DNA of 64,000 bases, taken from the NCBI GenBank assembly GCA_038025085.1, contig CM076153.1, positions 5,053,501 through 5,117,500 of the forward strand. The letters run 5' to 3'. Shown here piece by piece: positions 12,153 through 24,574 of the stretch. The DNA comes from Tetragonia tetragonoides (lineage: Eukaryota; Streptophyta; Magnoliopsida; Caryophyllales; Aizoaceae). How positions within the stretch are numbered: position 1 is the stretch's first letter; every line of letters starts with the position of its first letter. A program made the translations under genes and the position numbers. Under the pieces are notes generated by a model that saw nothing but the letters and a program-made list of their open reading frames with translations, made no database searches and was not told the origin of the DNA.

Positions 12153-15100
12153 ATGTCGAGAGGGATGGACAAGCTGATAAGGCAAGTGAAGCAATTCGCT
12201 AATGTGCAATACAAAATCATCAGTCGCCGTTATGGTCAGCAGATTATTGACATAGTTGAGTTTCCCATAAAGCTCGTTCTCTCTCCTTTCACTCTCGCTT
12301 ATGACATTGCTGGTTCTGCTCCTCGTGGCTTTGGTATCCCCGAATTCATCTCTAATGTTTCTTATTCTGCCATCTTTGTAAGTTCTCCAACTTACCCTTC
12401 TTTCATTTCCCCCATTAATGTTATGTTTGTGGGTTTTGCAAAAAATTGAGCTTTTGATAATTGCTTTAGTCATATTTCACCATTACATTTTGTGGGTCGT
12501 TTCGGATTTGGTATGGGGTTATTGTTCCGAATTGTTGTGCTTGTACACATGAATTTGGGTTTTGAGTTTGTTTGAAAAATAATGACTTTGCTATCTTTGT
12601 GAGTTCTCCACTAAACCCTTAACTTTCATTATCCGAAAAGTTTTAAGGTTTTGGAAAATTGCAGCTTTTGGGGAGTACTTTGGTCATAAAATGCAGCTTT
12701 CTTTTGGGTTATTTTGAATTGTTTAAATTACATGACATGGGTTATTATTGAAATTCCTCTGCTCTTACATGTGAAGTTGGTTTGTTGAAATTTACATTAA
12801 TTAGGACTATATTTACTTTCTTGAGTTGCTAGATACTTAATTTTTGGTGTTGGTCTTGTTGGATACAATGTAGATAAAGAAAATGGTATTGAGAGGAATG
12901 AAACTGTTGTTACATCCTAAGAGGCAAAGAGTTGCCATTAAACACTCTAATTGCGATTCTTTACATTTGATGCAAGAGTTCACCTGGCCGTTAATTCTCA
13001 GTTTTTGTGTTTTTGTTGCATCTTGATTGATTTAAATAAGTAGGCAGACCGTAATGGTGTTCTGTAGAGCTAGGAGCTATTATTAAGTTGTAGGGCTCGT
13101 TTGCTAGGATGCAAATGCTAATGGAGTGCAACTGTTTTTGTTTTGTGGTCAACTAGAGGTAGAGGTGGATTATGAACAGGAGGGAGGGGTAATATTAGTA
13201 GAGTGTAATCAATTACATGAGTTGATGTGATGACAATGTTCAGCTTTAATTAAACGTAAACATGATTACTTCTCTGGAGGTATTTATGGCTACAAGTCAT
13301 ATGATCACTACCACTCCTACAACTAGCCATAACCACGGATAGCCAGGCACCATTATAAAATTCTCATTACAAGCCATATAATCACTACCACTCCTTCAAG
13401 TGAACGCCATCTTTACTCTTCCTATGACTATTTGTTGCAATTTGTGTTTTTCAAATGCTTGCTACAATTTGGATAATCTGAGTGGTTGTGTGCTTGACAT
13501 AGAAAAAAACAAACAAACTGAGAAGTTGAATACTGGAAGGTTGTTTGGTTGATAAATATGGAGAAGTTCCACTTCCCAAAATCAAGGAAGTAACTTAAGT
13601 AGTTCGAAACTGACTGCCAATTCCTGATATCAACCAAACATTTTTAGGCACGTCCTAGGAATTAGAACTCCCTGAAGTGGACCAAATTACACGAGTTTTT
13701 CCATTATGGGTCCTCTGGATCACCAGAAAGGATGTTATATTGTTGGTGGCTCCTTGCTGAAAGGACCACTTACACCTGCCAAAATATTTGATTGAAAAGG
13801 AAATGTATCCTTGTTACTTTTGATTGTTGGCTTCCTCTGCGATATATTTATTGGTGCTCCTTATAACCAAAAAACTAGTAAGGTGGTTGCTTCTTGCTGA
13901 AATGATCACTTAAACCGACCAGAATTTCTATGCACATTGGTGCTTGTTCTTCACTTGCTATAAATATAGAAGATTCGAGTGGTAGTGTTAACCTTTCTTA
14001 CCGAATCTTTCAGATTGTTGCTACTCTTGGAACTTGCGATATTGCATTGGAACTGGGAAAGAAGGTGATCTGTCAGAGGTACTTAAACCTACCTCCTTCC
14101 TCTGTCTTGATCATAACCCTTGCTCAGTCATACTGTTGGCCTTTATTTTTATTTTATTTTTGCATCTGCAAAACTAAACATATGTGAAGAATTGAAGAGT
14201 TTCTCTATAACAATTACGAGGAGATAGCCGCATAGGGAGTGGAGTTGTTTCAATTCAACAAAAGCAATGGACATTATTGGCTCTATTTTTTCTGGGAGAT
14301 AATTAAATGTCCAAGTTAGGAATAGGTTGACGAAATGGCTTTTCGAAGGTCAATGCAGTTGGAATAGAGCTTACACCAGCTCATCAGCCTCTAGTTTATT
14401 CTAGGAGGAAGTAAAGTTTGAAATTAAGGAAGTGGGAGAGGTGAAATTGGATTTGTATGTCAGTATGATATTTGTTGGTTGATAAAGGTTTCATTAACTA
14501 AGGTCAACTTTTCTGTTTGCATTTTCATTTACAGTTTTTTTTGCCTATTGGTTGTGTAAGTGGCATAGCTGTGTACAAGCCTTGTTTCTGCGTGTTTATT
14601 CTTACGGTCGCCATACAAATGTTCGCCTAGTTCAGCTGTAATCTTCTCAGGTTTCTTTGTTTTTGTGATTTGGATGTTGCGTAATCTTAACATGGACATT
14701 TATAGGCTTTAACTAGTTTTCTTCTGAACACTGTATTGTGCTGCTCTCTTTTTGAATTGCAGAGATTGTCGAACTTGTAGTGGATGGCAGGGTCTATGTT
14801 GTACTATGTGCAGAGGATCAGGTCAGGTACACTATCAAGTGAAAAGTTGTGCTCTGAAAAGGTAGGCTTTCTCATGCCTTTGTTAATCCTCATTCCAGAG
14901 TGACACTTATAAGTATCTTAACTATTGCTCCATTATCTTATATGGACTCTTCGTTTCACCTCAACCATCCGTTTCAAACACTTGATACTCCGATATGGGT
15001 ATGAAATATGAACATTTCAATTTAGGTGAAAAAATATGCATTTTCCATAAATGACATGTTCATGTTGAGCACATGTAGCCGATTCTATGTGAAAATCTTT

Positions 15101-18100
15101 CAACAAAAGGAAAAAACGCCAAGATAGCTGTTCTTTAAGCCATCATTTTATAGTTAAGGCGTTCTGATTCTAATAATAAGCCATCATGACTTCATCGCAG
15201 CGGAGAAAAGGCAACTGTTGAGTCAGTTGCGGATGCAATTGCCAACAATCGAGCTGAGCTGGTTCACCTTCCTTCTGCCATCGATCTGCATACACCATTG
15301 CCATCAAAGGACTGCCCTACTTGTGATGGAACGGTGAGACTTTATTCTTTAGCCTGGCTGATGTATGGCTGGCTCCTTCCAGGATAAGCTATCCGTTTGT
15401 TTTTGTATAAGTTTAAATTTAATGTTATATAAATCCATTACAATTTTTATATTTTTATTTTTTATATTTTTTTGTATTTTTGTTTCATTTTAAGTTGTAG
15501 ATTGTGAATCATAACGATCGACTGGTTCAGATCTTCTAGTTCTTAATTTCTTGTTAACAAATTAGAGCTTCACTTTTGGTTGTTCCAGGGTGTGATGAAA
15601 TGCCCTGAATGCAAGAACAAATTACAGATCAGGATTTCTGCTGATGATGTAAGTCCCTTCGTTTCTTCAGGCATATTTAAATTCCTTGATCACAGCATTT
15701 TTATTTACTGGTACATTTACTTAAAGTTGAGCCATACATCTGCTATTTCGGTCACTGCTCCTTTATTCTTGCGTGGGTGCTCTTCTCTCTCTTTTTGGGA
15801 TGTTATTTAGAGAAACTAGGTTTTGCTATTGGGAGTTCATCTGCATCATCCTAGGTCCTTTCGTATAAATAAGAAAACAATGTAGTTCAGTTCAGTCCAG
15901 TGTAGTTCATTTGGGTTCCTTGCAGTTGATAAGAACAGCCTCTATAGTATCACCTCAACACAACTTCACTGCTTTAGTCGGGCAAAGCCTGGATACCCAT
16001 GTTATCTTAGAAGAAAAAAAATAGTGATGAGAGAAACATTGATGCTCTAATGAGTGTAAATTGACTGGACTCAATCTTATGTGGCTTGATGATGCTTAAT
16101 CAAAAGCAAGTTTTGAACATACAAATTGCTTCATGAACATCATGTTTTTTCTTGATGAGCGTAGCTGAAAGAGAATATCCTAGCCTTATGGGTATCACTC
16201 TTGAGTCTCCCTAGATTCATATCTGTTACATGTACTGAACTGATGTTCTAATTTTTAAGGCTAAGATCTATGGTAATTCTTTTCGTAGTTCATCGTTGAT
16301 GAAATTAATTGAATGCTCTCCACTTTTGTATTCCTTTGTAGATTATGGAGCCTCCGTGGAAAGCGTATAATGTTTTGATGAAAATGGACTATCCTTATGA
16401 AGTAAGCATAATGAATCATCTCTCTTCATTTCCCTGTGTAATATTTAGCATGATCACCTATAGCCCCCTTAGTTGGACTGCATGATCACATATGTCATTA
16501 AAGAGGGTTGCCCCTTCCTGCAGCATATTGTCCATAGCATGAAGGATCCAAGCATTGCTGCATTTTGGCTTCTTACAATGCCGCAGATTGTTGGTGGATT
16601 CGACTTTGACGATGAAGTCAAGCAGAAAATTTGGTGGCAATACAAGGTTCAAGGCCCCTTGTAGCATCTATGAATTCATTTGAATTTTTTCTTTTGTATG
16701 CATTCATTCCAAATGTTTTTAATGTAGCTACCTATCCCCTAAAAATGACATTTCCCTTGTCTGTGTCATGTCCGTATCAGTTTCCGTAATTATGTCCATG
16801 CAACCTAGGTTTTAAACCAATAGGTGCTGTCAGCTAAAGGATTTTCTGCCAACAAGCTAGTGTCTAGAAACTTTCTTTTAATATCTCTTTACTGGTTTTT
16901 TTTTTTTTTGAATTTTCATTATTATTTCCTGACATAGAAAAGTTTCCTGTATTCTCTGTTGTTGGAATGATTGGATATTATGTGATGGAAAGTGCTTAGT
17001 TGATTATCCAAAGGAACCTGTAAGGGGTAATCCTGGAGGAGAAAATTACTCATATCGACATTGGTTTCCCAGCTTCATCTTTGCATATTACTCTTTTCTT
17101 TTTTTGTGTGGTATCATGACTTTGCCTATATTATATTCCATGTTGTAGGAGTCAATGCGTTATGATCAGCTTCGAGATGATGTGGCACAACGTAAACCTG
17201 GCTGGGAACATCTGCAACAAGTGAGTGTTTTCCTTCATGTCTCTAAGTCCAGGCCGTGTAAATTAAATAAGGTTTTTTTTGGTGGGAGTTTGTCGTGCAC
17301 AAGTCAATTGTTGAAGCCAGATGTTTCCTTAGAAACATTTCTACTTGTTCAGTGTTTTTGGATCTGGTGCCCATATTTAGCAACCAATGTCATGATCACA
17401 GACATTAAAACTGTGCTTAAATAATTATCATGAAAATGTTCTTTTTAAATTAACATTTGCAACCATCACACTGTCAGCACCTGACTGGGAACATTTGCGA
17501 CAAGTGAGGGTTTCTGGGATTTCATGTACACTAGATCAGGGTTTGAGGCGAGGGTGGAGAAGGTTTGACGTGCACAAGTCATTTGTTGAAGCTGGATGTT
17601 TCCTTCCAAGACATTTCTATGTAAAGACATGAACAGACATTATTTGCAATGTTTAGCTATCACGAAATAACACTTTTTAAGCAACGTAAAATTTAACATG
17701 TATAGCACCCACATTTTATTTTGATTCAAAGTGAAGTCTGACCTATATCTCTTCTGGACCCAAATAGGAGGTTGGTAAGATGGACTCCTCTTTCTAGGTG
17801 GTAATGTGCACTACTACCAGCTGTGGGTATTGAAAAGCTACATGTTAGGCTCCTGTGTCCTGTCTCTAGATGGTACCTGTAGGTAGTCTTTATTCTACCC
17901 AACCCAGGCGACTTCAGACCACAAACACAGCCAATCTCGGGGTTGCTTGAGTTGGAATCCTGAGCTGGGAGTAGTCTGAGCCACCCCTCTTCCTTACCCC
18001 CTCCCCCAATCAATTTGGGCCAGATCAAATTGGTACCCCCCTCACTCTCCATCACAAGGGAGAGTAGTGAGGCCATCAGTATCGAAATCCTAGTGGGGCC

Positions 18101-19874
18101 TGTGGCAAGTGTGTAGGTTATCACTGAAGTACAAGGCTCTTGGTAAGCAGTTATATAGTATATCTGAATGAGCTTGATACTTCTGTTTTGTGTTCATCTG
18201 CTTCTTGAATCATTAATCAGTTTTCAAGCTGAGACATTTTTTTGTACATTTCCTTAGTGCATGGTCTGTATCTTGATAAATCAATCTGAAAATTAAACTT
18301 CACTGTCTTGAGGATAGAGTGAAATGATCTACATGCTGTTGAAGATTAAGGCTTTCTGCAGTTGGATTTGTTCTTTTTGCTCTATTTAAAAAATCAGTAC
18401 ATTATGAAAATCACGTCTCATATTTTTTGCTGACAGGGTTTATTGACACTTGATCCTGCCCGCGCCAGAGATGACCCTGTAATAGTTAAAAATGTCCCCT
18501 ATTACAAGGCCAAACAGGCACTAGAGATGGAAGTTATGAAGCTTAATGCTCCACCACGGCCGCAAAATTGGGGTGTAAGTATGTTTGACTTTCACCTGTT
18601 AATGGTTGTACATCCACTGTTGCTGCAAACTGCAAATATTCCCATGTAATTTCTGAAACGCGTCATGTCAAGCTAGCTGTAGAAAAATCCCTTCCAATGT
18701 TACTATTACACGTCTCATTCTATTGGTTTTAGTGGGCTTTATGGGCTCTTCTTATTCTTATTATTGTTTTTTAATCCATATAGAAAAGGCATATGATTTC
18801 TGTTTTTTTTTTTTTTGGGGTCCAACACAGTGTGTCTGTTTTTGTGTACTGTAAGTCTGTGACAATTGTTTATTGCTTGCAGGAGTTGAACCTTCCGTTA
18901 GATGCATCTTCTTGGAGCAAGGATGACCTCAAAGATCCAAAGAAGTTGTATGAGATGACTGTTCTTCTCAATGCTCAGAGGGAAATAGCTGAGAAAATCT
19001 TGGATGCTCAGTGGGAGGCTAAGTGGCGTCAGAACAAGGTTGGTCATACAAGACTTGGCGTATATTTATTTATGTCCAATCAGCTTTGACACCAAAATCC
19101 CTGCTCCCCAAAATATCAGTCTCGTAGCCTGATCTGTTGAGGCAGCAGGATTCAAAACATTCCTTTTTCAGTCTGATCCGCACAACCTTGTTATAAGTTT
19201 GTGCAATCTGAAATCATTTTTCATGTCATGTATTACCCAGTGTTCATAGTGCTATTATAATTGTACTTTCTGTTAGGAATTTAGTTACACATTTCACATA
19301 TTACATATGCCATGAAACCCTAGTTAAAAACCGAAAAAGCTAGCTTTTGTGAGCTTCCATCAGTGCTAGAAGTTTATACGATTCTTAGACACTTGTGCAT
19401 AATGTATGATTAGAAAGTTTGGAGTATCTTCCCCTTCTCCCCCCTAGCTGGAAAATAAGAGGCAATGCAAGTTAATGTTTTGATTGAGGTATTAATCTTT
19501 TGTGATACTTAGTTGAATGAGATGTTAGAAGAGAAGGTGCGGCCATATATTCAGAACGTTGACAAGGTCGGTCTCTCTCAACCAATCATCATGCATCCAC
19601 CAGCTGACGATAAAAAGGTTAGTTTGGATCCCCTCCCACATATTCCTGACACTACCGAACCTCGATAAGTTCGAAGTTTCTTATCACCTCAAACAGCTGT
19701 GATAATCTCATTCCAATTGATATATATCAAATATCTGGAACTCTGGTTCACCGAGCTTATAGAAACTGCATCTGTTTAGTCTATGATTTGTTTTATATTT
19801 TTGTGTTCTTTCCTCTCATGCTGAATCAAATATTACAGCGGAAGGCACGGCAGCGAAGATGGTGGATCTTTTGA
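12153..19874 (+). CDS. DnaJ-type zinc-finger-like protein, possibly EMB2737 (embryo-defective) orthologue
   Basis: Twelve exons with GT-AG junctions and an open frame throughout: 12153-12377, 14014-14078, 14763-14861, 15201-15333, 15589-15648, 16342-16401, 16524-16646, 17149-17220, 18437-18574, 18883-19038, 19513-19617, 19839-19874; 423 codons plus stop. Four Cys pairs resemble the DnaJ cysteine-rich region: CRTCSGW (C99/C102), CTMCRGSG (C109/C112), CPTCDGTG (C168/C171) and CPEC (C179/C182), which probably bind two zinc ions. There is no J domain. The C-terminal half is charged and probably helical, ending in the basic KARQRRWW. I recall At5g53860 (EMB2737) at this position of the Arabidopsis block; the identity rests on that synteny, not on a sequence search. 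The molecular role is unknown. Introns reach ~1.6 kb. Confidence 0.85.
17476..17600 (+). repeat. Duplicated end of exon 8 plus intron start (pseudo-exon)
   Basis: CCTGACTGGGAACATTTGCG at 17479 copies the end of exon 8 (CCTGGCTGGGAACATCTGCA, ending at 17220) and keeps the following CAAGTGAG donor. About 80 bp further on, TGCACAAGTCATTTGTTGAA copies intron sequence near 17297. The offset is roughly 280 bp. The copy lacks an acceptor and the exon body, so it is probably not spliced in. Confidence 0.75.
17725..18124. other. GC-richer block inside intron 8, origin unknown
   Basis: The block is less AT-rich than the surrounding intron and has a 132-codon open frame on the minus strand with no recognisable domain. 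It may be a transposon relic; I cannot identify the family. Confidence 0.3.
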
Positions 19875-20728
19875 TAAAAGGATTTTTCAAGACGATCGTC
19901 ATTTTGAAGCAGAGCTGTGTTTAGCTGTACATGTCGAATTGGTCAGTAAAATGTCTGTGGTTTCAGTTTCTTTTCTTTCTTTTTTTTTTAGCTTGTCAAG
20001 TTTCAATTTCTTTTTGGCTCTCTCAGAACAAGTCCCTTTTTTAGTTTCTGTTGGCATGATAAAATGGGATTCTCCTTCAAGGTGATCTTTTATTGTTGTA
20101 TCAGATTTGTACTCGTCGTTCTATACTTCTGATAAAAAAAACTTATAGGGAAATTAGGCCCCTCTTGTGAAGAGGTGCCATAATTGAGAAATTTGGCTTA
20201 AAGCAGGTTTAGAATTTAGCCTTCATTATTTGGGTTGAGGTTTCAGTGGCTGAGGATAGTTCTGAAGGCCGTTGCAGTACATGCTTAGTATGTTAAAAGA
20301 AGAAAAAAAAAAGGAAAAAGAGATGTCTGATTAAATCTATTCTATTCTCTTATCCAAAAAAAGAGAAGAATAGGATTAGGGTTTTGCTTAACTCTTATTC
20401 ATACGGGATGATGATGGTTACTTCATCTCCCTTTTTGGGTGGTAGAGAACCAAAATAGCAATGCAAGTACATTTCGAAAAAGTAACTACACTCGTGACAA
20501 GTAAAAATGTCTATGCTTATGGTACAATGAATTTTTTTTCTTTTTTATTTCAAATATATCTGGTTCCAGTACATGGAAAACCCTTAGAACAAGGTGCTCC
20601 GCGTCATAAGGTTGCCCAAAAAATCATTACAAGCAAAAAATTTAAAGATTACAGGGGATTAATTAATAATGGTAGCCTGAAAAATACTTCAGTGTCTCTC
20701 TTGAGCAATTGGAGTTGCATGGGTTGAA
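19875..20728. other. Intergenic region between two convergent genes
   Basis: It holds the 3' untranslated regions of the DnaJ-like gene (+) and of the RALF gene (-). A short open frame at 20461-20727 (+) has no recognisable domain and overlaps the RALF 3' region; I do not call it a gene. Confidence 0.6.
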
Positions 20729-21544
20729 TTAACCCAGGAACCTGCCGCAACGGGTGATGTAGCTGCAGCCCCTTCTGTAAGGGTTAGCTCTGGCGTTACT
20801 CCTGCAGTTGTAGTAAGATTGCCCTCGACGATTGCATGGGACATTGTTCTTCTTCAGCACTGCATAGCTGATGTACCTGTTCCACAATATCAGCTTGTTT
20901 GAACCTAGATTAAGTTTGTTCAGAGTATTTATACAAGCAAAACATTATTTTGAACTCATGTGACTGGGTGTTATCAAATAAGTTAGTTTGTATTCTCTTC
21001 ATCTGAATTCGCATATATTACGTGGAAACGGAGAGAGTTCCGGTTGAAAGGAGATATTTGCCTTTTAGGGGAGAAAGATAGAATGGCGGGAAGGGGGAAG
21101 GCTACCAACCAACCACGATGGTTGTCATCCAGTAACGGATGACAACCATTGTGGCTTGGAGTGGGCATGGTGGTACCGGATCGAGGGTAGGGAGGGGGCT
21201 GTGGTAAGGGTGTCAATTGGGGTGGACTGAAGAAGATTGTTAGGAAAAACGTTAATCAGATCCAACTCCTAGGAACTACAATCAGCCATGCATGCTAGTA
21301 ACATTCATAATTACCTCTTCCTGCCAGCCAACTGGCGGCGACCAGCTTCGGAATCCAACATCTCTTCATCATCATCACTGATGCAGTCTCCAATGCGTCC
21401 GTTACACGAACGCATGGCAGGGAGGTCGCCATCCCCGGATGTCAAGCGAGAGAATCCCCATTGAGAGTCATCCAATGACGAGGACTTGGCCACAATAACC
21501 GCCAATGCTAGGACCAGAGCAACTAGCCACAGCTTAGAAGCCAT
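20729..21544 (-). CDS. RALF (rapid alkalinization factor) peptide precursor, two exons
   Basis: Secreted peptide-hormone precursor; RALFs act in the cell wall through FERONIA-type receptor kinases. Exon 1 is 21544-21315, exon 2 is 20876-20729; the intron 21314-20877 (438 nt) has a GTAATT donor and an ACAG acceptor. The product is 125 aa: hydrophobic signal peptide (about residues 1-20), an acidic pro-region with the conserved C..IGDC and DSEAGRRQL, a dibasic RKR end, then the mature 48 residues with YISY, SYYNC, ANPYRRGC and a final Cys (four Cys in total). RRQL fits the subtilase S1P cleavage site known for RALF23. Read without splicing, the frame stops after RKR and the hormone would be lost; the splice restores it exactly at the mature N-terminus. 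Closest in style to the RALF4/19 or RALF33 groups from memory. Most RALF genes I know have no intron. Confidence 0.93.
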
Positions 21545-21641
21545 GGTAGAAATTCAAATGTATGATATTTTAAAGAAAAAAGGCCAAGAGATTTCTTCTG
21601 CAGGGGAAGAAGAGAAAGAGAGAAAGGGATGGGGGGGTTGC

Positions 21642-21651
21642 TATTTAATAA
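21642..21651 (-). promoter_or_regulatory. Candidate TATA box of the RALF gene
   Basis: TATTAAATAG on the minus strand about 100 bp upstream of the RALF ATG, a plausible distance for a ~70 nt leader. Confidence 0.4.
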
Positions 21652-21654
21652 ATT

Positions 21655-22915
21655 TGTCTTATTATTATTATTTTTAAGGTTTGTCTTCTCTTCCCTTCTT
21701 GTCAATGGAGGGAGGGGAGAGGATAGAATATAGGAGAGAGAGAGGGAGATGAATGGTGGTGGGGAGGGATTTTGGGGGAATTTTTGCCAGTGGTTTAACT
21801 TCTCTCTTCTTTTTGGGGCTTTCCATTGAAGGATTGATGATGATTTGCTTTGTATGATGGAACGTATTTTGCGTACTACATGTGTTGTTCTCCCCCCATT
21901 TTTTGCTCTTAAGCTCTATATATGTGCATGCCTAAATGTTCAATAAGACCCCCTAAATTAGGAAACTCCAGACCTTTTCGCTTGGTTGGTAGTAAATTTT
22001 TGTGCAAAATTTGGACATGTACAGTTGTATTTGACTAGAACTCTCTAAGACAGTAAGTTTTTTTTTTTTTTTGTAATAATTTTTTTTATTAGTTATAATT
22101 GATTAGAATTATCTAGGACCATTGCATTCAAAAAAAAAAAAAAAAAAAGAATTATCTAGGACTAGGGTTTTTTATTTTTATTTTTGGTAGTGCAAAGGAC
22201 ATAGTTTAATATAATTTTAGAATAATGTGACAATCTGTGAAGCTGATAGAATAGATGTGAGCATGATGCTTATGAAAATATAAATTGATCCAAAATTAGA
22301 TTTGTAATACTGCGACATATAAAAAGTTATGCATAGGTGTGAAATTTGACGTAGCCTTATATACCTCTCTTTGTCAGTTACTATATGTATTCATGACTAA
22401 TAAAACTAAAATTGGACAAAATTGAGCAAAATTGACAACCAGTTAGAAAGAACATGCCCTTAGTGTGAGAAGTGTTTAGCTTCCTTCAGAAGTTGTTCCT
22501 AGAGCATCAGTATTCTGAAGCACATATTTCCTCCTCTTCTTCCCCTTATTATTCTTGTCTTGAGACTGATTCAGTGTCCTTGTAATGAATTTGACCTTAT
22601 TATTATTCTTTGTCGAAACAAGTTGCATCAGTTTGACTTATTTAAAGGACTCAACTTATCACGAGCCAGGTTAGAAATTTGGAGCGGCCCACCTCCAGAA
22701 CCTTATACCTGTTGGGCCTTTAAGTTCAGTCATCCTCACATCTACAAGAATCACAGGAGTGAACTCAGGGGCCTCCCTTCAAGAAACGAATGATGCTAGG
22801 CCTAGCTAGTACTAAATTATTCAGGTCACTCAATTCTCTTTGTGGAATATACTCCCATACTTCAAGCCCGTTAAATATTTGTATGAGGAACCGGTATTAT
22901 GGTATATACAAGAAC
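21655..22915. other. Intergenic, AT-rich, no gene seen
   Basis: Upstream region of RALF. It holds A/T homopolymers near 22050-22075 and 22131-22148. A short plus-strand frame at 22560-22793 has no recognisable domain. Confidence 0.6.
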
Positions 22916-23229
22916 TTGTGTGGACTTAGTCCATGGTGGACCAATACATAGAGTCATTCCTTACTTTACCTAGAGTCACCCCCTTTAAAAGTGGAGTCAC
23001 CCGTCACCCCTACTTCACCTAGAGCCACCTATCAAATTTATACTTGGCACCACCCCTATTTCACCTGGAGCCACCCCCTATTTTACAGAGCCACCGCTTA
23101 CTTTACCTGGAGTCACCCCTTAAAATTACTTCACCTGGAGTCACCCCTTACTTTAATTGGAGTCACCCCTACTTTACTTGAAACCACCCCTCAAAATTAC
23201 TTGATCTACGGTGGACTAAGTCCACACAA
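22916..23229. mobile_element. Inverted-repeat element with internal CACCTGGAGCCACCCC-type minisatellite (copy 1)
   Basis: The ends TTGTGTGGACTTAGTCCA and TGGACTAAGTCCACACAA are exact reverse complements, and the similarity extends inwards to a GGTGGACC motif. The interior is a ~20-25 bp degenerate tandem repeat of (T/C)TTCACCTGGAGCCACCCC. 314 bp. No clear TSD. A second copy of almost equal length and the same orientation is at 29666-29977. I cannot assign a superfamily. Confidence 0.8.
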
Positions 23230-23958
23230 AATATGTTGTACACGATACATAGTGTATGCAAGACTTTTTTTTTTTTTTCTTTTGCTCGTTACATAGTGTA
23301 TGCAAGACTTACTCTAAACCGACTTAACCCAAATATAATTTGCAAACTCGAAACTTAACCAATTAACATCCTTATCCTTTACACTGAACAGTGATAAGTG
23401 GTCCTAGGACTCCTAGCTAGGAGATATTATTTTGCGGCAAAGCATAGTAAGACTCCGGTTATATGTACTTGTCAGTGATCAAAGTCCCGTGTTCAATTCT
23501 TGTATGTCGACTTGTATTTAATAAAAAAAGAGAAATTGTACGTCGACTGAGTACGTGGAGAAACGACTAATGTCATCTTTGCACTGCATTAAGTCTCTCT
23601 CATAAACCTCACCAAAAAAAAAAAAAGTCTCTCTTTCTCATGATCCCCCTCTCGCCTGTTTACGCCTCAAAAGAAAAGTCTCTTTCATGAAGTTACGTTA
23701 TTTCAAGAAATTATTAAGACCAGTAATGGTGTAATACCATACTACAATATGTAATGACGTGACACCACAAAAATAGGTTGTTAATGAGAAGATGCCACGC
23801 TTGTGTTCACTACTGTATGCTGATTCGATCAATTGATCAGTACAATGGGCTTAAACATTGCATAATTTGACAATTATACTCACCACTTTATCTCCAACTC
23901 AAAGGGATAACTAACGAATTTGTTCAAAGATGAGTAGTAAAGATTTTGTTCCCATAAA
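23230..23958. other. Intergenic, possible SINE relic near 23440-23525
   Basis: TAGTAAGACTCCGG and CGTGTTCAATTCTTG at 23446-23510 are spaced like degenerate pol III A and B boxes and are followed by an A-rich stretch. Weak evidence. Otherwise no gene is seen. Confidence 0.3.
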
Positions 23959-23963
23959 TTATA

Positions 23964-24172
23964 TGACAAGTTTGAGGCAGAAAAGATGATTTCTATATTG
24001 ATCTGTACGCAATATATATGTACAGCCCTAACCCTATACAATATCTTCTGCTAAAAGGAAACAATCCTAAACAATATCAAACTCTAATATAACCTGCCAT
24101 AAATGGGCGTAACAGAGTATTACAAAGGTCACGCCTATAATCTCGGAGATCTTGTAACAAGATCTCGTAACA
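23964..24172 (-). repeat. 3' LTR of the Copia element
   Basis: 209 bp, beginning TG and ending CA in plus-strand reading; near-identical to 29217-29559 except for the AT expansion in that copy. Confidence 0.95.
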
Positions 24173-24180
24173 CCCCCCTC
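24173..24180 (-). other. Polypurine tract of the Copia element
   Basis: GAGGGGGG on the minus strand directly abuts the 3' LTR: the expected plus-strand primer for reverse transcription. Confidence 0.85.
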
Positions 24181-24574
24181 AAGTTGGAGCGTGGGGATTT
24201 ACGATGCCCAACTTGCTGAGTAGTAGATCAAATTGCTTCTTGCCTAGAGCCTTTGTAAATAAGTCAGCCAATTGCACTGTCGTAGGCACATAGGATGGTT
24301 CAATCAGACCTTCGGTAATAGCATCTCGAACAAAGTGACAATCAACTTTAATATGCTTGGTGCGTTCATGATAAACCGGATTGCGGGCAATGTGTAAAGC
24401 TGATTGACTATCACAAAACAATGGTATAGCTTTAGGATGGTGAACACCCAAACTTAATAACAAACCATTCAACCACTTGAGTTCACAAGTAATGGCAGCC
24501 ATGGATCGATATTCTGCTTCAGCGGAAGACTTTGAGACAGTGGTTTGCTTCTTTGTTTTCCACGAGATAGGTGA
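24179..24574 (-). pseudogene. Copia polyprotein: RNase H part
   Basis: The frame encodes [10 protein letters not shown] (just upstream of the ORF Met), then ...[15 protein letters not shown] and [11 protein letters not shown], typical of the Copia RNase H C-terminus, and ends in a natural stop at 24179. It is cut off from the RT part by a premature stop shortly after GWLVFLG (near 24575), so it is a remnant of a once continuous polyprotein. Confidence 0.9.

Noticed and set aside
12093..12473. 126-codon minus-strand frame ending in Arg-Glu repeats
   Set aside because: Antisense of exon 1 and the CT microsatellite.
17726..18124. 132-codon minus-strand frame in an intron
   Set aside because: No recognisable motif and it lies inside a well-supported intron; may be transposon debris.
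20461..20727. 88-codon plus-strand frame
   Set aside because: No domain, overlaps the 3' region of RALF on the other strand.
21311..21544. RALF as a truncated pseudogene lacking the mature peptide
   Set aside because: A consistent GT-AG intron leads to an intact mature RALF exon at 20876-20729.
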